Part shown: piece after piece, positions 23,690 to 31,992 of the stretch
How positions within the stretch are numbered: position 1 is the stretch's first letter
Layout of the letters: every line of letters begins with the position of its first letter
DNA from: DASYRM01 sp036004405
Lineage (GTDB): Bacteria; Acidobacteriota; Vicinamibacteria; Vicinamibacterales; UBA2999
Length of the DNA stretch: 53,741 bases
Direction: 5' to 3'
NCBI GenBank assembly: GCA_036004405.1
Contig: DASYRM010000032.1
Coordinates: 1 to 53,741 of the forward strand
Position numbers and translations under genes: made by a program
Notes under the pieces: generated by a model
Database searches by the model: none
The model's input: only the letters and a program-made list of their open reading frames with translations
Told to the model about the DNA's origin: nothing

Positions 23690-25105
23690 ATGAGGTGTCT
23701 CGCCGTTTGCCAGACCGAGTTGGCCATCAGGATGCTCGATGAAATCCTGTTGCCCAGCTTCGAGATGGATTTCATCGTCGAACGAAAGCCGCTGGCCAAA
23801 CGGCTTCACGACAGCGGTCTCAGCGTCACGGCGGGCGACCCCCGGCGCACCGACACCTACCTCAAGGCAGACCTCACGCCCGGCACCTGCGTCGTCGTCG
23901 AAGACGACGGCCGCCACAGTCTCAAGAAAATCGTCGAAGCCATCTTCAACGCCGGCGCCACGCTCGTGTACGTGCTCGGGGTGGGCGCGGCACACACGCG
24001 GGAGCGCGAGGACGAGCTGAAGGCGCAGTTCCCCGAGATCAACTACATCGCGCTCTCCGAGCTGTTCGGAGGCCCGCTGCTCACCGAGTTCAGCCGCTCG
24101 CTGACGCGGCTCAAGGTGCAGCAGTACCAGCGCTTCTTCAGCGACGCCGACCGTGTGCTGATCCTGATGCACAACGATCCGGACCCGGATGCCTTGGCCA
24201 GCGGCCTGGCGCTGCGCACGGTGCTCAAGCGCACCAGGCAGACGGCGGTCCTCGGCGCCATCCACGGCGTGACCCGGCCCGAGAACCAGCGGATGGTGAA
24301 CATGCTCGAGATCCACATCGAGCCGATCACGCCGGAGACGGTCAGCAACTTCGACCGCGTGGCCATGGTGGACGTGCAGCCGCACTACTTTTCCGGCGCC
24401 ATCGACCGCGTGGACCTGGTCATCGATCACCATCCGGAGCAGACCGGCTACACCGCCGTCTACAAGGACATCCGCGCCGACTACGGCTCGACGTCCACCA
24501 TCCTGACCGAGCACCTGCGCGCCGTGGACACCAACATCTCGGAGCGCACGGCCACGGCCATGCTCTACGCGATCAAGTCGGACACGCTGTTCTTCAACCG
24601 CCACACCAACCGCGTGGACATCGAGGCGTTCTCCTATCTCTACCCGCTCGCCGACGCGGCGATGATCCGGAAGATGGAGGGCGCCGAGATCACCATGGAG
24701 CGGCTGGACTACGTGGTGACGGCGCGCGAGCAGGGCAAGCTGCAGGAGAAGGTGTTCTGCGCCTTCCTCGGCGTGCTGCCGCGCGAAGACTTCATCCCCT
24801 ACGTCGCCGACTTCTTCCTGCAGCTCGAAGACGTCGAGTGGACCATCGTGGCCGGCATCGTCCACGACTCACTCGTGATGTCGGTGCGCAATCTGGGCTA
24901 CTCGAAGAACGCCGGCGAGTTCGTCCGCAAGTACTTCAACGCCATCGGCAGCGCCGGCGGCCATCGTGCGCTCGCCAAGGCGGTGGTGCCGCTGCGCGCC
25001 TTCCGCGACAAGTTCGGCAACCTGCAGGCCGACGAGTTCACCGAAAAGGTGCTCAGCCTCGCCCTCGAGTTCCTGCACGAAGACAAGAAGCTCGTGAAAG
25101 CCTGA
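23690..25105 (+). CDS. DHH/DHHA1-family phosphoesterase with N-terminal nucleotide-binding-like domain
   Basis: 471 residues. The first about 140 resemble a TrkA-N/RCK-type Rossmann segment (VYVLGVGAAHTR). The DHH domain follows with HNDPDPDALASG (metal Asp cluster), DVQPHY and the namesake DHHPEQTGY, and a DHHA1 end with GSAGGHRALAKA. Relatives hydrolyse short oligoribonucleotides, pAp or cyclic dinucleotide products. The exact substrate is not predictable, and there are no membrane helices as in GdpP. Motifs are intact, so an active enzyme is expected. Confidence 0.85.
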   Translation: MRCLAVCQTELAIRMLDEILLPSFEMDFIVERKPLAKRLHDSGLSVTAGDPRRTDTYLKADLTPGTCVVVEDDGRHSLKKIVEAIFNAGATLVYVLGVGAAHTREREDELKAQFPEINYIALSELFGGPLLTEFSRSLTRLKVQQYQRFFSDADRVLILMHNDPDPDALASGLALRTVLKRTRQTAVLGAIHGVTRPENQRMVNMLEIHIEPITPETVSNFDRVAMVDVQPHYFSGAIDRVDLVIDHHPEQTGYTAVYKDIRADYGSTSTILTEHLRAVDTNISERTATAMLYAIKSDTLFFNRHTNRVDIEAFSYLYPLADAAMIRKMEGAEITMERLDYVVTAREQGKLQEKVFCAFLGVLPREDFIPYVADFFLQLEDVEWTIVAGIVHDSLVMSVRNLGYSKNAGEFVRKYFNAIGSAGGHRALAKAVVPLRAFRDKFGNLQADEFTEKVLSLALEFLHEDKKLVKA

Positions 25106-25133
25106 CGGCTCAGGCTCAAGGCTCAAGCCCGTT

Positions 25134-26018
25134 CTATTTCCCCTTCTCAGTTTCCAGCCTGCGGGCGAGGTTCATGCGCGCCGTCGCCACATAGCCCTTA
25201 CATGCGCCGGAGTCGATGAAGGCGTCCGCCTTCCCGGCGTTGCGCGCGGCGAGCTTCTCGAGCACCTTCGCGAAGTCAGGATGCGGCGTCAGCAGGATGT
25301 CGCACCGCATCATCTCCAGCGTCGCGTAGCTCCTCTCGAACGCCTTGGCGAGCGGGCTGCTCGAGTACTTGAAGCCGTCAGCCGAGACCGGCGTCAGGCT
25401 GTCGGCATACACCACGTCCAGACAGCGATCGCCCTCGCACGACCGCCACGACCAGCTGGTCCCGCCCGGAGTGTGGCCGGGCGTCAGATGGGCCACGACG
25501 ATCAGCGAACCTACCTTGAGCAGCTGCCCTTCGCGGACGACTTCGACGTTCTTCAGCCGCTCGATCGGCGGCAGGATGCCGTACTGCGGATCATCGAAAC
25601 CGGATTCACCAGAGGCGAACACCTTGGCGGCGTCGGCGCTGCCGGCGGCGCGGGCGCCGGTGAGCCGCTGCAGCTCGCCCAGCCCGCCGGCGTGGTCGTA
25701 GTGCACGTGGGTGTTGAGCAGCAGCCGCACGTCCTCGAGCTTGAACCCGAGCTCGCGGATGTGATCGCGAATCTGCGGCACCGACTCCGGCAGCGCGCCG
25801 TCGATCAGGACGTGGCCGCGATCCGACGTGATCAGCACCGAGCCCAGTCCACGGGTGCCGACCCAGTACGTGTTGCCAAACACCTTGAACGGCTTCTGCG
25901 GCTGATTCCACTCCGCACGCTGCTTCGCCTGCTGCTGCGCGACGAGCGTTGCCGAGAACAACGCGAGGAGCACCAAGCCGGAAGCCTGAAGCCGGGAGCC
26001 GGGAGCCTTCGTCGTCAT
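25134..26018 (-). CDS. Subclass B3 metallo-beta-lactamase
   Basis: 294 residues with an export signal (hydrophobic LVLLALFSATLVAQ). All zinc ligands of B3 enzymes are present: H104, H106, D108 and H109 in NTHVHYDHAGG, H182 in LTPGHTPGGTSW, and H246 in TPHPDF. The B3-typical ADSLTPVSADGFKY is also seen. Predicted to hydrolyse beta-lactams in the periplasm; B3 genes are frequent, apparently native chromosomal genes in soil bacteria, and nothing here suggests a mobile cassette. TAGAAT lies 8 nt before the ATG; no Shine-Dalgarno. Divergent from argG. Confidence 0.87.
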   Translation of the reverse strand: MTTKAPGSRLQASGLVLLALFSATLVAQQQAKQRAEWNQPQKPFKVFGNTYWVGTRGLGSVLITSDRGHVLIDGALPESVPQIRDHIRELGFKLEDVRLLLNTHVHYDHAGGLGELQRLTGARAAGSADAAKVFASGESGFDDPQYGILPPIERLKNVEVVREGQLLKVGSLIVVAHLTPGHTPGGTSWSWRSCEGDRCLDVVYADSLTPVSADGFKYSSSPLAKAFERSYATLEMMRCDILLTPHPDFAKVLEKLAARNAGKADAFIDSGACKGYVATARMNLARRLETEKGK

Positions 26019-26026
26019 GGCCGGCC

Positions 26027-26051
26027 ATTCTACAGCCGGCCGAATTATCAT
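26027..26051. promoter_or_regulatory. Divergent -10 boxes, beta-lactamase / argG
   Basis: TAGAAT on the minus strand (26032-26027) is 8 nt before the beta-lactamase ATG. TATCAT on the plus strand (26046-26051) is 9 nt before the argG ATG. Neither start has a Shine-Dalgarno sequence. Confidence 0.45.
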
Positions 26052-26060
26052 GAGAGCTTC

Positions 26061-27419
26061 ATGTCCACGATCCTTCAGAAGGTTCCCGCGGGCGAGCGGG
26101 TCGGCATCGCGTTCTCCGGCGGCCTCGACACCAGCGCCGCGCTGCACTGGATGCGCGCCAAGGGCGCCATTCCCTACGCGTATACCGCCAATCTCGGTCA
26201 GCCCGACGAACCGGACTACGACGAGATTCCGCGCAAGGCGCTCGCCTACGGCGCCGAACAGGCGCGCCTGATCGACTGCCGCGCCCAGATGGTCAACGAG
26301 GGCATCGCGGCGCTGCAGTGCGGCGCCTTCCACGTCACCACCGCGGGCGTGGCCTACTTCAACACCACGCCGCTCGGCCGCGCGGTGACCGGCACGATGC
26401 TCGTGCTGGCAATGCGCGACGACGCCGTGCACATCTGGGGCGACGGCAGCACCTTCAAGGGCAACGACATCGAACGGTTCTACCGCTACGGGCTGCTGGC
26501 CAATCCGGCGCTGCGCATCTACAAGCCGTGGCTCGATCAGGCGTTCATCGACGAGCTGGGCGGCCGCAAGGAAATGTCCGAGTACATGGAACGGGCCGGG
26601 CTCTCCTACAAGATGAGCACCGAGAAGGCTTATTCCACCGACTCCAACATCCTGGGCGCCACGCACGAGGCCAAGGACCTCGAGCAGCTGAACTCGGGGA
26701 TCAAGATCGTCGAGCCGATCATGGGCGTGGCCTCCTGGCGCGAGGACGTGGCCGTGACGCCGGAGGAAGTCGCGATCCGCTTCGAGGAAGGTGTGCCGGT
26801 GGCCCTCAACGGCCACACCTTCGGCGATCCGGTGGCGCTGATGCTCGAGGCCAACCGCATCGGCGGGCGGCACGGCCTGGGCATGAGCGATCAGATCGAG
26901 AACCGCATCATCGAGGCGAAGAGCCGCGGCATCTACGAGGCGCCCGGCATGGCGCTCCTCTTCATCGCCTACGAGCGGCTGGTCACCGGCATCCACAACG
27001 AGGACACCATCGAGCAGTACCGCGACAGCGGCCGCCGCCTCGGTCGCCTGCTCTATCAGGGCCGGTGGTTCGACCCGCAGGCGCTGATGTTCCGGGAGAT
27101 GGCGCAGCGGTGGGTGGCCAAGGCGATTACCGGAGAAGTGCTCGTGGAGCTCCGTCGAGGCAACGACTACTCGCTGCTCGACACGCGCAGCGCCAACCTC
27201 ACCTACAAGCCGGAACGGCTGACGATGGAAAAGGGCGCCTCGGCGTTCACGCCGCAGGACCGCATCGGCCAGCTGACGATGCGCAATCTGGACATCGCCG
27301 ACACGCGCGACAAACTGCTGACCTATACTGGCGCCGGTCTGCTCGCCCCCGGACACGACACCGCCCTGCCGCTGTTACTCGAGGCCGAATCGAAAGCTGG
27401 CGAAACCTCGGACAAGTGA
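26061..27419 (+). CDS. argG: Argininosuccinate synthase
   Basis: 452 residues, the longer E. coli-like form (usual about 445). The PP-loop AFSGGLDTSAAL, GDGSTFKGND and STDSNILGATHEAKDLE segments match. It joins citrulline and aspartate using ATP in arginine synthesis. No other arg gene is in the window; it stands alone, with a metallo-beta-lactamase on the other side of a 42-bp spacer. Start ATG 26061 gives the expected N-terminus MSTILQKVPAGERVGIAF. Confidence 0.96.
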   Translation: MSTILQKVPAGERVGIAFSGGLDTSAALHWMRAKGAIPYAYTANLGQPDEPDYDEIPRKALAYGAEQARLIDCRAQMVNEGIAALQCGAFHVTTAGVAYFNTTPLGRAVTGTMLVLAMRDDAVHIWGDGSTFKGNDIERFYRYGLLANPALRIYKPWLDQAFIDELGGRKEMSEYMERAGLSYKMSTEKAYSTDSNILGATHEAKDLEQLNSGIKIVEPIMGVASWREDVAVTPEEVAIRFEEGVPVALNGHTFGDPVALMLEANRIGGRHGLGMSDQIENRIIEAKSRGIYEAPGMALLFIAYERLVTGIHNEDTIEQYRDSGRRLGRLLYQGRWFDPQALMFREMAQRWVAKAITGEVLVELRRGNDYSLLDTRSANLTYKPERLTMEKGASAFTPQDRIGQLTMRNLDIADTRDKLLTYTGAGLLAPGHDTALPLLLEAESKAGETSDK

Positions 27420-27421
27420 CG

Positions 27422-27438
27422 GTGGCCAAGGAGGCCAC
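27422..27438. terminator. Short hairpin after argG
   Basis: GTGGCC-AAGGA-GGCCAC immediately after the argG stop, in the 85-bp gap before the convergent patatin-like gene. No T-run. Nothing else is seen in 27439-27504. Confidence 0.4.
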
Positions 27439-27504
27439 GCATGCGACGTCCCCCACCGTCCTGCTGCTCACGGCCTGCTGGTGGGCGCCCGCTAGAGCGG
27501 CTTT

Positions 27505-28917
27505 CTAACGCACCACCTGCGCGCCGGGCTGCGTCAGGTATTCCCCGCTGGCGCCGACCACCGGCTCGATGAACTGCCGCCCGGCGTCCTCGTAGCCGCG
27601 GTCGATCAGCTCCGCGAACTCCTGACGGCGATCCGACGCCTGGTCGTAGGCGCCGCCGAAGTCGAACGGCCCCAGCGCGTTGTGCGCCGGCCTGATGGTG
27701 AACACCGCGTCGAACCGCAGGCGCGCCATCTCGAGCGCGTCGCGCAGCGCGGCCGCCTCGGCCGCCACGATGAACTCTCCCAGGCGCTGCCGCGGCTCGA
27801 GCGGCGCCGCGCGCAGGCGGTGCGCGTCGCTCTCGGGGGCGCACGCGCTCACGACGACAATCTGGGTCACGCCCGCCGCGGCCACCTCTTCGAGCAGCCG
27901 GTGGACCGACCCGGGACGGTCGATCAAGCGATGCGTTTCACCACGCCAGTGGCTGTCGGGCGCGAAGGTGACCAGCCACGGGTCGAAGCCGACGGCCGGC
28001 GTCAGCGCCGCCGCCACCAGATCGATCGCGCGATCGCGTCCCGCGCCCGCCAGATCCAGCACCTCGGCGCGCCGATCGCGATCGGGGCGCGCGGCCAGGA
28101 ACGGCGGCGCGTACGGCTCGCTCACGAGCGCGCCGATCAGGTCGCGCCGGCTGTCCACGTCGGTGGCGATCACGATCAGTTCGCGGAAGCCAGGCTGCCC
28201 CAGGCTTTCGAGCAGGACCTCGGCATAGCGGCGTCCGATCCGCTCGAGCGGCGGCGGCGTCACCGACTCGGCTCCGCGAATCAGCTGCCACACCGCGCTG
28301 GTGAACGCCCGGCGAGCCGGCGCCGCATCGAAGGGCGCGCCGAAGACCCACCACCACAGGGCGCCGCGCCCACGACGGGCCCAGCCTTCGCGCGCGGCGC
28401 GCGCGGCGGCCACGAGCACGAGGAGCACGAGCGCGCTTACGAGAATCATCCCGAGGCGCGGCACGAAGGTCGGCAGCCGCGGCCCGGCAAAGGCGGTCTG
28501 CAGCCAGCCGGCGTACGCCGCGAGCAGCGACGTCCCAAAGCCGCTGCCGGCGGTTTCGAGCAGGAATCCGAGCGGGTAGACGACGAGGCCCGTCGCCACG
28601 ACCAGCAGTACGGGCGCGACGAGCGCCGCCAGCAACGCGACCACCACCCACCCGGCCCAGCGAACCGGCGCCTTCCACCCGTACCAGTCGCGGGCGCGGG
28701 GCGTGCGCCACACGCCCGAGGCGTCCCACAGGCGCGCCTGGCCGCCAATCGCCGCCAGCGCGGCGTTGGCCGCCCCCGCGCCGTGGCCGGCCACCAGATC
28801 GATCTTGACGCCCGCTTCCTCGAGCGCGCGCAGCGCGCCCGCGTGATACGCGCCATGAGCGCCCGTGCCAGCGAAGACCACCGCTGTCCGGCGCTCGGGC
28901 GAGTAGACGGACGTCAC
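27505..28917 (-). CDS. Patatin-like membrane protein without the nucleophile serine
   Basis: 470 residues. The start matches the patatin fold: oxyanion loop GTGAHGAYHAGALRALEEAG (17-36), then VAGHGAG (42-48), where lipases have G-x-S-x-G. Residue 46 is Gly (codon GGC), so the Ser-Asp dyad is absent. Residues about 85-115 and 155-172 form membrane helices inserted in the fold, which is atypical. The later DFGGAYDQ resembles the DG(G/A) motif with Asp kept. Probably not a canonical lipase; a structural or regulatory role is inferred. Four-base overlap with the greA stop/start (ATGA) shows co-transcription after greA. Confidence 0.7.
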   Translation of the reverse strand: MTSVYSPERRTAVVFAGTGAHGAYHAGALRALEEAGVKIDLVAGHGAGAANAALAAIGGQARLWDASGVWRTPRARDWYGWKAPVRWAGWVVVALLAALVAPVLLVVATGLVVYPLGFLLETAGSGFGTSLLAAYAGWLQTAFAGPRLPTFVPRLGMILVSALVLLVLVAAARAAREGWARRGRGALWWWVFGAPFDAAPARRAFTSAVWQLIRGAESVTPPPLERIGRRYAEVLLESLGQPGFRELIVIATDVDSRRDLIGALVSEPYAPPFLAARPDRDRRAEVLDLAGAGRDRAIDLVAAALTPAVGFDPWLVTFAPDSHWRGETHRLIDRPGSVHRLLEEVAAAGVTQIVVVSACAPESDAHRLRAAPLEPRQRLGEFIVAAEAAALRDALEMARLRFDAVFTIRPAHNALGPFDFGGAYDQASDRRQEFAELIDRGYEDAGRQFIEPVVGASGEYLTQPGAQVVR

Positions 28918-29381
28918 GCCTCGTTGTGAATGGTAATGAGCTTGATCAGCTCGAAGGTCTTGTTGCCGTTCGGCGTCACGACCTTGATCTCGTCGCCCTC
29001 CTCCTTGTTGAGGATGGCGCGGCCGATGGGCGACGAGGTGGAAATCATGCCCTTCTCGGCATCGGCCTCTTCGGGCATGACGAGCTGGTAGACGATCATG
29101 TCGCCGTTGGTGGACTTGAGATGGACCGTGGAGCCGAAGCCCGCCTTGTCGTGCGGGATGCGGTCGAGATTCATCATCGAGATCTCGCCGACGCGCTTCT
29201 TCAGCATGGAAATGCGGACGTTGACGATATCCTGGCGTTCCTTGGCGGCCTTGTACTCGGCGTTCTCGCGCAGGTCGCCCAGCTCGCGCGCGCGCTGAAT
29301 CTCCTTTGGGAGATCCACCTTCACTTCGCGCTCGAGCACCGCGATTTCATCGTAGAAACGCTTGAGAAGCCGCTCTTTCAT
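28914..29381 (-). CDS. greA: Transcription elongation factor GreA
   Basis: 155 residues. The N-terminal coiled coil with acidic tip GDLRENAEYKAA is followed by the C-terminal FKBP-like domain (GRAILNKEEGDEIKV). It rescues backtracked RNA polymerase by stimulating transcript cleavage. Length and tip residues are normal. Divergent from the rRNA methyltransferase across a 72-bp region that contains a 19-bp palindrome. Followed by the patatin-like gene with a 4-base overlap. Confidence 0.95.
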   Translation of the reverse strand: MKERLLKRFYDEIAVLEREVKVDLPKEIQRARELGDLRENAEYKAAKERQDIVNVRISMLKKRVGEISMMNLDRIPHDKAGFGSTVHLKSTNGDMIVYQLVMPEEADAEKGMISTSSPIGRAILNKEEGDEIKVVTPNGNKTFELIKLITIHNEA

Positions 29382-29391
29382 CGTTCGAATT

Positions 29392-29410
29392 CAGACTGTA
29401 ACACAGTCTG
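29392..29410. promoter_or_regulatory. 19-bp palindrome in the greA / rRNA methyltransferase divergent promoter
   Basis: CAGACTGT-AAC-ACAGTCTG with perfect 8-bp arms. The left arm contains TACAGT on the minus strand (13 nt before the greA ATG). Just right of the palindrome is TG-T-TATGCT, an extended -10 for the plus gene. A repressor binding here would block both. Confidence 0.45.
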
Positions 29411-29453
29411 TTATGCTCATCTTCCACGGCCGGCTCGACGCCGGAGACCACGC

Positions 29454-30251
29454 GTGCGCACGATCTCGAGCCGCCACAATCCCGTCGTCGCCGCGTTCCG
29501 CGCCCTCGCCACCACACCTGATCCGGCGGGCCGCCGTGTGCTGCTCGACGGCCCCCACCTGATCGGCGAGGCGCTCGACGCCGGCCTCGACTTCGAAGTC
29601 ATCCTCGTGGCCGCCTCGCGCAGCGCGAGTGGGACCGAGGCTGGCCGCCTGGCGCACGAGCTCGAACGCCGCGGCCTGCCGATCGTGGAAGCTGACGATC
29701 GTGCGTTCGACGCCGTGAGCCCCGTGCGGTCGCCGTCAGGGATTGCGGCAATCGCCCTGCGCGCCCCCAGCGCACCGGCCTTGCTGTGCGATCGAGCGGA
29801 CGCCTTCGTCCTGGTTGTGGCCGACGTCCAGGATCCGGGCAACGTCGGAGCGCTTCTCCGATCGGCGGAGGCCGGCGGCGTGACGGGCGCCTTCGTCACC
29901 GGGGCATCGGCCAATCCGTTTTCGTGGAAGGCGCTGCGCGGCAGCATGGGCAGCGCGCTGCGACTGCCGACCGCGACCGGCCTGGCGCCAGAGGCCATCA
30001 TGGCGGAAATGCGGCAGGCGGGCATGCGCGTTATCGCCTCGGTGGCCCGCGGCGGCGCCGATCCGGACGGTGTGAGCTGGAAAGGCAGCGTCGGCCTGTG
30101 GATCGGCGGTGAAGGGCACGGGCTCGCCGACGATCTCGTGGAACGCTGCGACGAGCGCGTCACGATTCCGATGGCGCCGCAGGTAGAGTCGCTCAATGCT
30201 GCGGTCGCGGGCGCCCTGCTCGTGTACGCGGCGCGGCGGCAGCGCACATGA
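29454..30251 (+). CDS. TrmH/SpoU-family RNA 2'-O-ribose methyltransferase
   Basis: 265 residues. An N-terminal RNA-binding domain is followed by a knotted SPOUT domain with motif 1 VADVQDPGNVGALLRSAEA, motif 2 LWIGGEGHGL and motif 3 IPMAPQVESLNAAVAGALL. It resembles RlmB-type 23S rRNA Gm methyltransferases; the exact target is not certain. The GTG start has GGAG seven bases upstream. Overlaps rarA by four bases (ATGA). Confidence 0.88.
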   Translation: MRTISSRHNPVVAAFRALATTPDPAGRRVLLDGPHLIGEALDAGLDFEVILVAASRSASGTEAGRLAHELERRGLPIVEADDRAFDAVSPVRSPSGIAAIALRAPSAPALLCDRADAFVLVVADVQDPGNVGALLRSAEAGGVTGAFVTGASANPFSWKALRGSMGSALRLPTATGLAPEAIMAEMRQAGMRVIASVARGGADPDGVSWKGSVGLWIGGEGHGLADDLVERCDERVTIPMAPQVESLNAAVAGALLVYAARRQRT

Positions 30252-31618
30252 GCAGTCTCTTTGGCGATCCCGAGGACGAAGGCTTCGCGGCTCCCGAGCG
30301 CGAGGCGGCCAGCGGGACGCCGCTCGCCGAGCGGATGCGCCCGCGCACGCTCGACGACATCGTCGGCCAGGAGCACATCCTGGCGCCCGGCACGCCACTG
30401 CGTCTGGCCATCGAGCGCGACGTGCTCCAGTCGATCATTCTCTGGGGTCCACCCGGCACCGGCAAGACCACGCTGGCCCGCGTCATCGCCGAGCTCACCC
30501 AGTCGCGCTTCGTGCCGTTCAGCGCCGTGCTCGCCGGCATCAAGGAGATCAAAGAGGTGATGGCCGCCGCCGAGGACCGCCGGCGCCGGACCGGCCGGCG
30601 CACCATCGTCTTCGTCGACGAAATCCACCGCTTCAACAAGGCGCAGCAGGACGCGTTCCTGCCGCGCGTCGAGGCGGGCGACATCGTGCTCATCGGCGCG
30701 ACCACCGAGAACCCGTCGTTCGAGGTCAACGCGGCGCTGCTCTCGCGATCGAAAGTGTTCGTCCTGCACGGCCTGACGCAAGACGCCGTCGAGCGCATCC
30801 TGCAGCGGGCGCTCGAGGATCGCGAGCGCGGGCTGGGCAGCATGGACGTCGAGGTGACGCCCGAAGCGCGCGCCGCCATCGCCGGCTTCGCCAACGGCGA
30901 CGCCCGGACGGCGCTCAACCTGCTCGAGTTTTCCGTGGCCACGGCGCCGATGGATCCGGCCACCATGGTCCGGCGTCTCGACATGCCGCAGCTGGAGCAG
31001 TCGATTCAGCGCCGGGCGCTGCTCTACGACAAGGGGGGCGAGGAGCACTACAACCTCATTTCCGCCCTTCACAAGTCGATGCGCAACAGCGATCCGGACG
31101 CCGCCGTCTACTGGGTGGCACGGATGCTGGAGGCCGGCGAGGACCCGCTCTACATCGCGCGCCGCCTGGTGCGATTTGCCTCCGAGGACATCGGCAACGC
31201 CGATCCCCAGGCGCTGGTGGTGGCGGTGGCCGCAAAGGAAGCCACGCACTTCATCGGCATGCCCGAGGGGAATACCGCCCTGGCGCAGGCGGCCATCTAC
31301 CTCGCCACCGCACCGAAGAGCAACGCCGTCTACACCGCCTACGGCGCCGCCGCCTCGGATGCGCACACGCAGGCCGCCGACCCGGTGCCGCTGCACCTGC
31401 GCAACGCGCCGACGAAGCTGATGAAGCAGCTCGAGTACGGCAAGGGCTACGAATACGCGCACGACGATCCGGAAGGGACCGCCGCGATGGACTGCCTGCC
31501 GGAGTCGCTGGCCGGCACGAAGTACTACCGGCCGACCGAGCGCGGGTTCGAGAAGGAGATCAAGCGGCGGCTCGATGGGTGGGACGAGATCAAACGCAAA
31601 CGCCGCGATCGATCGTAG
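30248..31618 (+). CDS. rarA: Replication-associated recombination protein A (AAA+ ATPase)
   Basis: 456 residues of the RarA/MgsA/WRNIP1 family: clamp-loader-like AAA+ core with Walker A GPPGTGKTTLAR, Walker B IVFVDEIHRFNKAQQD, sensor 1 GATTENPSFEVN, and the C-terminal tetramerisation domain (YARGLVRFASEDIG-like: ARRLVRFASEDIGNADP). Acts at stalled forks and gaps. Co-translated with the methyltransferase. Its stop codon falls inside the first unit of a hairpin-repeat array. Confidence 0.95.
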   Translation: MSSLFGDPEDEGFAAPEREAASGTPLAERMRPRTLDDIVGQEHILAPGTPLRLAIERDVLQSIILWGPPGTGKTTLARVIAELTQSRFVPFSAVLAGIKEIKEVMAAAEDRRRRTGRRTIVFVDEIHRFNKAQQDAFLPRVEAGDIVLIGATTENPSFEVNAALLSRSKVFVLHGLTQDAVERILQRALEDRERGLGSMDVEVTPEARAAIAGFANGDARTALNLLEFSVATAPMDPATMVRRLDMPQLEQSIQRRALLYDKGGEEHYNLISALHKSMRNSDPDAAVYWVARMLEAGEDPLYIARRLVRFASEDIGNADPQALVVAVAAKEATHFIGMPEGNTALAQAAIYLATAPKSNAVYTAYGAAASDAHTQAADPVPLHLRNAPTKLMKQLEYGKGYEYAHDDPEGTAAMDCLPESLAGTKYYRPTERGFEKEIKRRLDGWDEIKRKRRDRS

Positions 31619-31700
31619 GGGCCGCCTTCAAGTAGGCCGATCGGTCGTGGGGCCACCTTCAGGTGGCCGATCGGTCGTGGGGGCCACCTTCAGGTGGCCC
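31611..31700. repeat. Three tandem 28-32-nt hairpin units behind rarA
   Basis: Units 31611-31638, 31639-31668 and 31669-31700 share GATCGGTCGTGGGGCCACC followed by TTCAGGTGGCC. Units 2 and 3 form perfect stems (GGCCACCT-TC-AGGTGGCC); unit 1 is a degenerate GGCCGCCTTCAAGTAGGCC. Same family as 6722, 8816 and 22601 but amplified in tandem. The array ends against the broken 3' end of a secreted-protein gene. Confidence 0.75.
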
Positions 31701-31701
31701 G

Positions 31702-31992
31702 TCGTAGGGGCTCGCCGTCGAACTCCATCCGGCCCTGCGCGCCGCCCTGCTTCACGTCCATCTGCCAGGAGAGCTTTCACCCGGCGACGCGGCCCGTAAT
31801 CGGAAAACGGTCCTCGCCGCCGCAGGTGCCGCTCAGGCGCTCGGCCTCCACCATGAACGTGCAGCTGCCCGTGCTCTTCCCCCCGCGCCACAGCATCTCG
31901 AGCTCCCACCCACCGGCGACACCGGCCTGCGCAAGGACCGTTGACGCCGCCGACAGGACGATCGCCGACACGACCGCTCGAGGTGCCGTCAT
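31702..31992 (-). pseudogene. Truncated secreted protein gene with internal stop
   Basis: From ATG 31992 it encodes a signal peptide (MTAPRAVVSAIVLSAASTVLAQ) and a beta-type segment (GGWELEMLWRGGKSTGSCTF, LSGTCGGEDRFPITGRVAG), then TGA at 31777. The same frame continues after the stop with KLSWQMDVKQGGAQGRMEFDGEPL before running into the hairpin array. The pattern 'C-x-F ... L-x-G-x-C-x-G ... I-x-G-x-V-x-G ... W' recurs in secreted acidobacterial proteins. So this is a nonsense mutation plus a missing 3' end, unless the 71-residue form is functional. It overlaps the next upstream gene by four bases. Confidence 0.6.

Noticed and set aside
23690..25105. DHH protein as membrane-bound cyclic-di-AMP phosphodiesterase GdpP
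   Set aside because: It lacks the membrane, PAS and GGDEF-like parts of GdpP; only the DHH-DHHA1 core is shared.
27421..27508. Small gene between argG and the patatin-like gene
   Set aside because: The frame encodes Cys/Pro/Arg-rich sequence without a ribosome site and is interrupted by the convergent gene.
31611..31700. CRISPR-like short regular repeats
   Set aside because: Units are adjacent hairpins with no unique spacers and no cas genes nearby.
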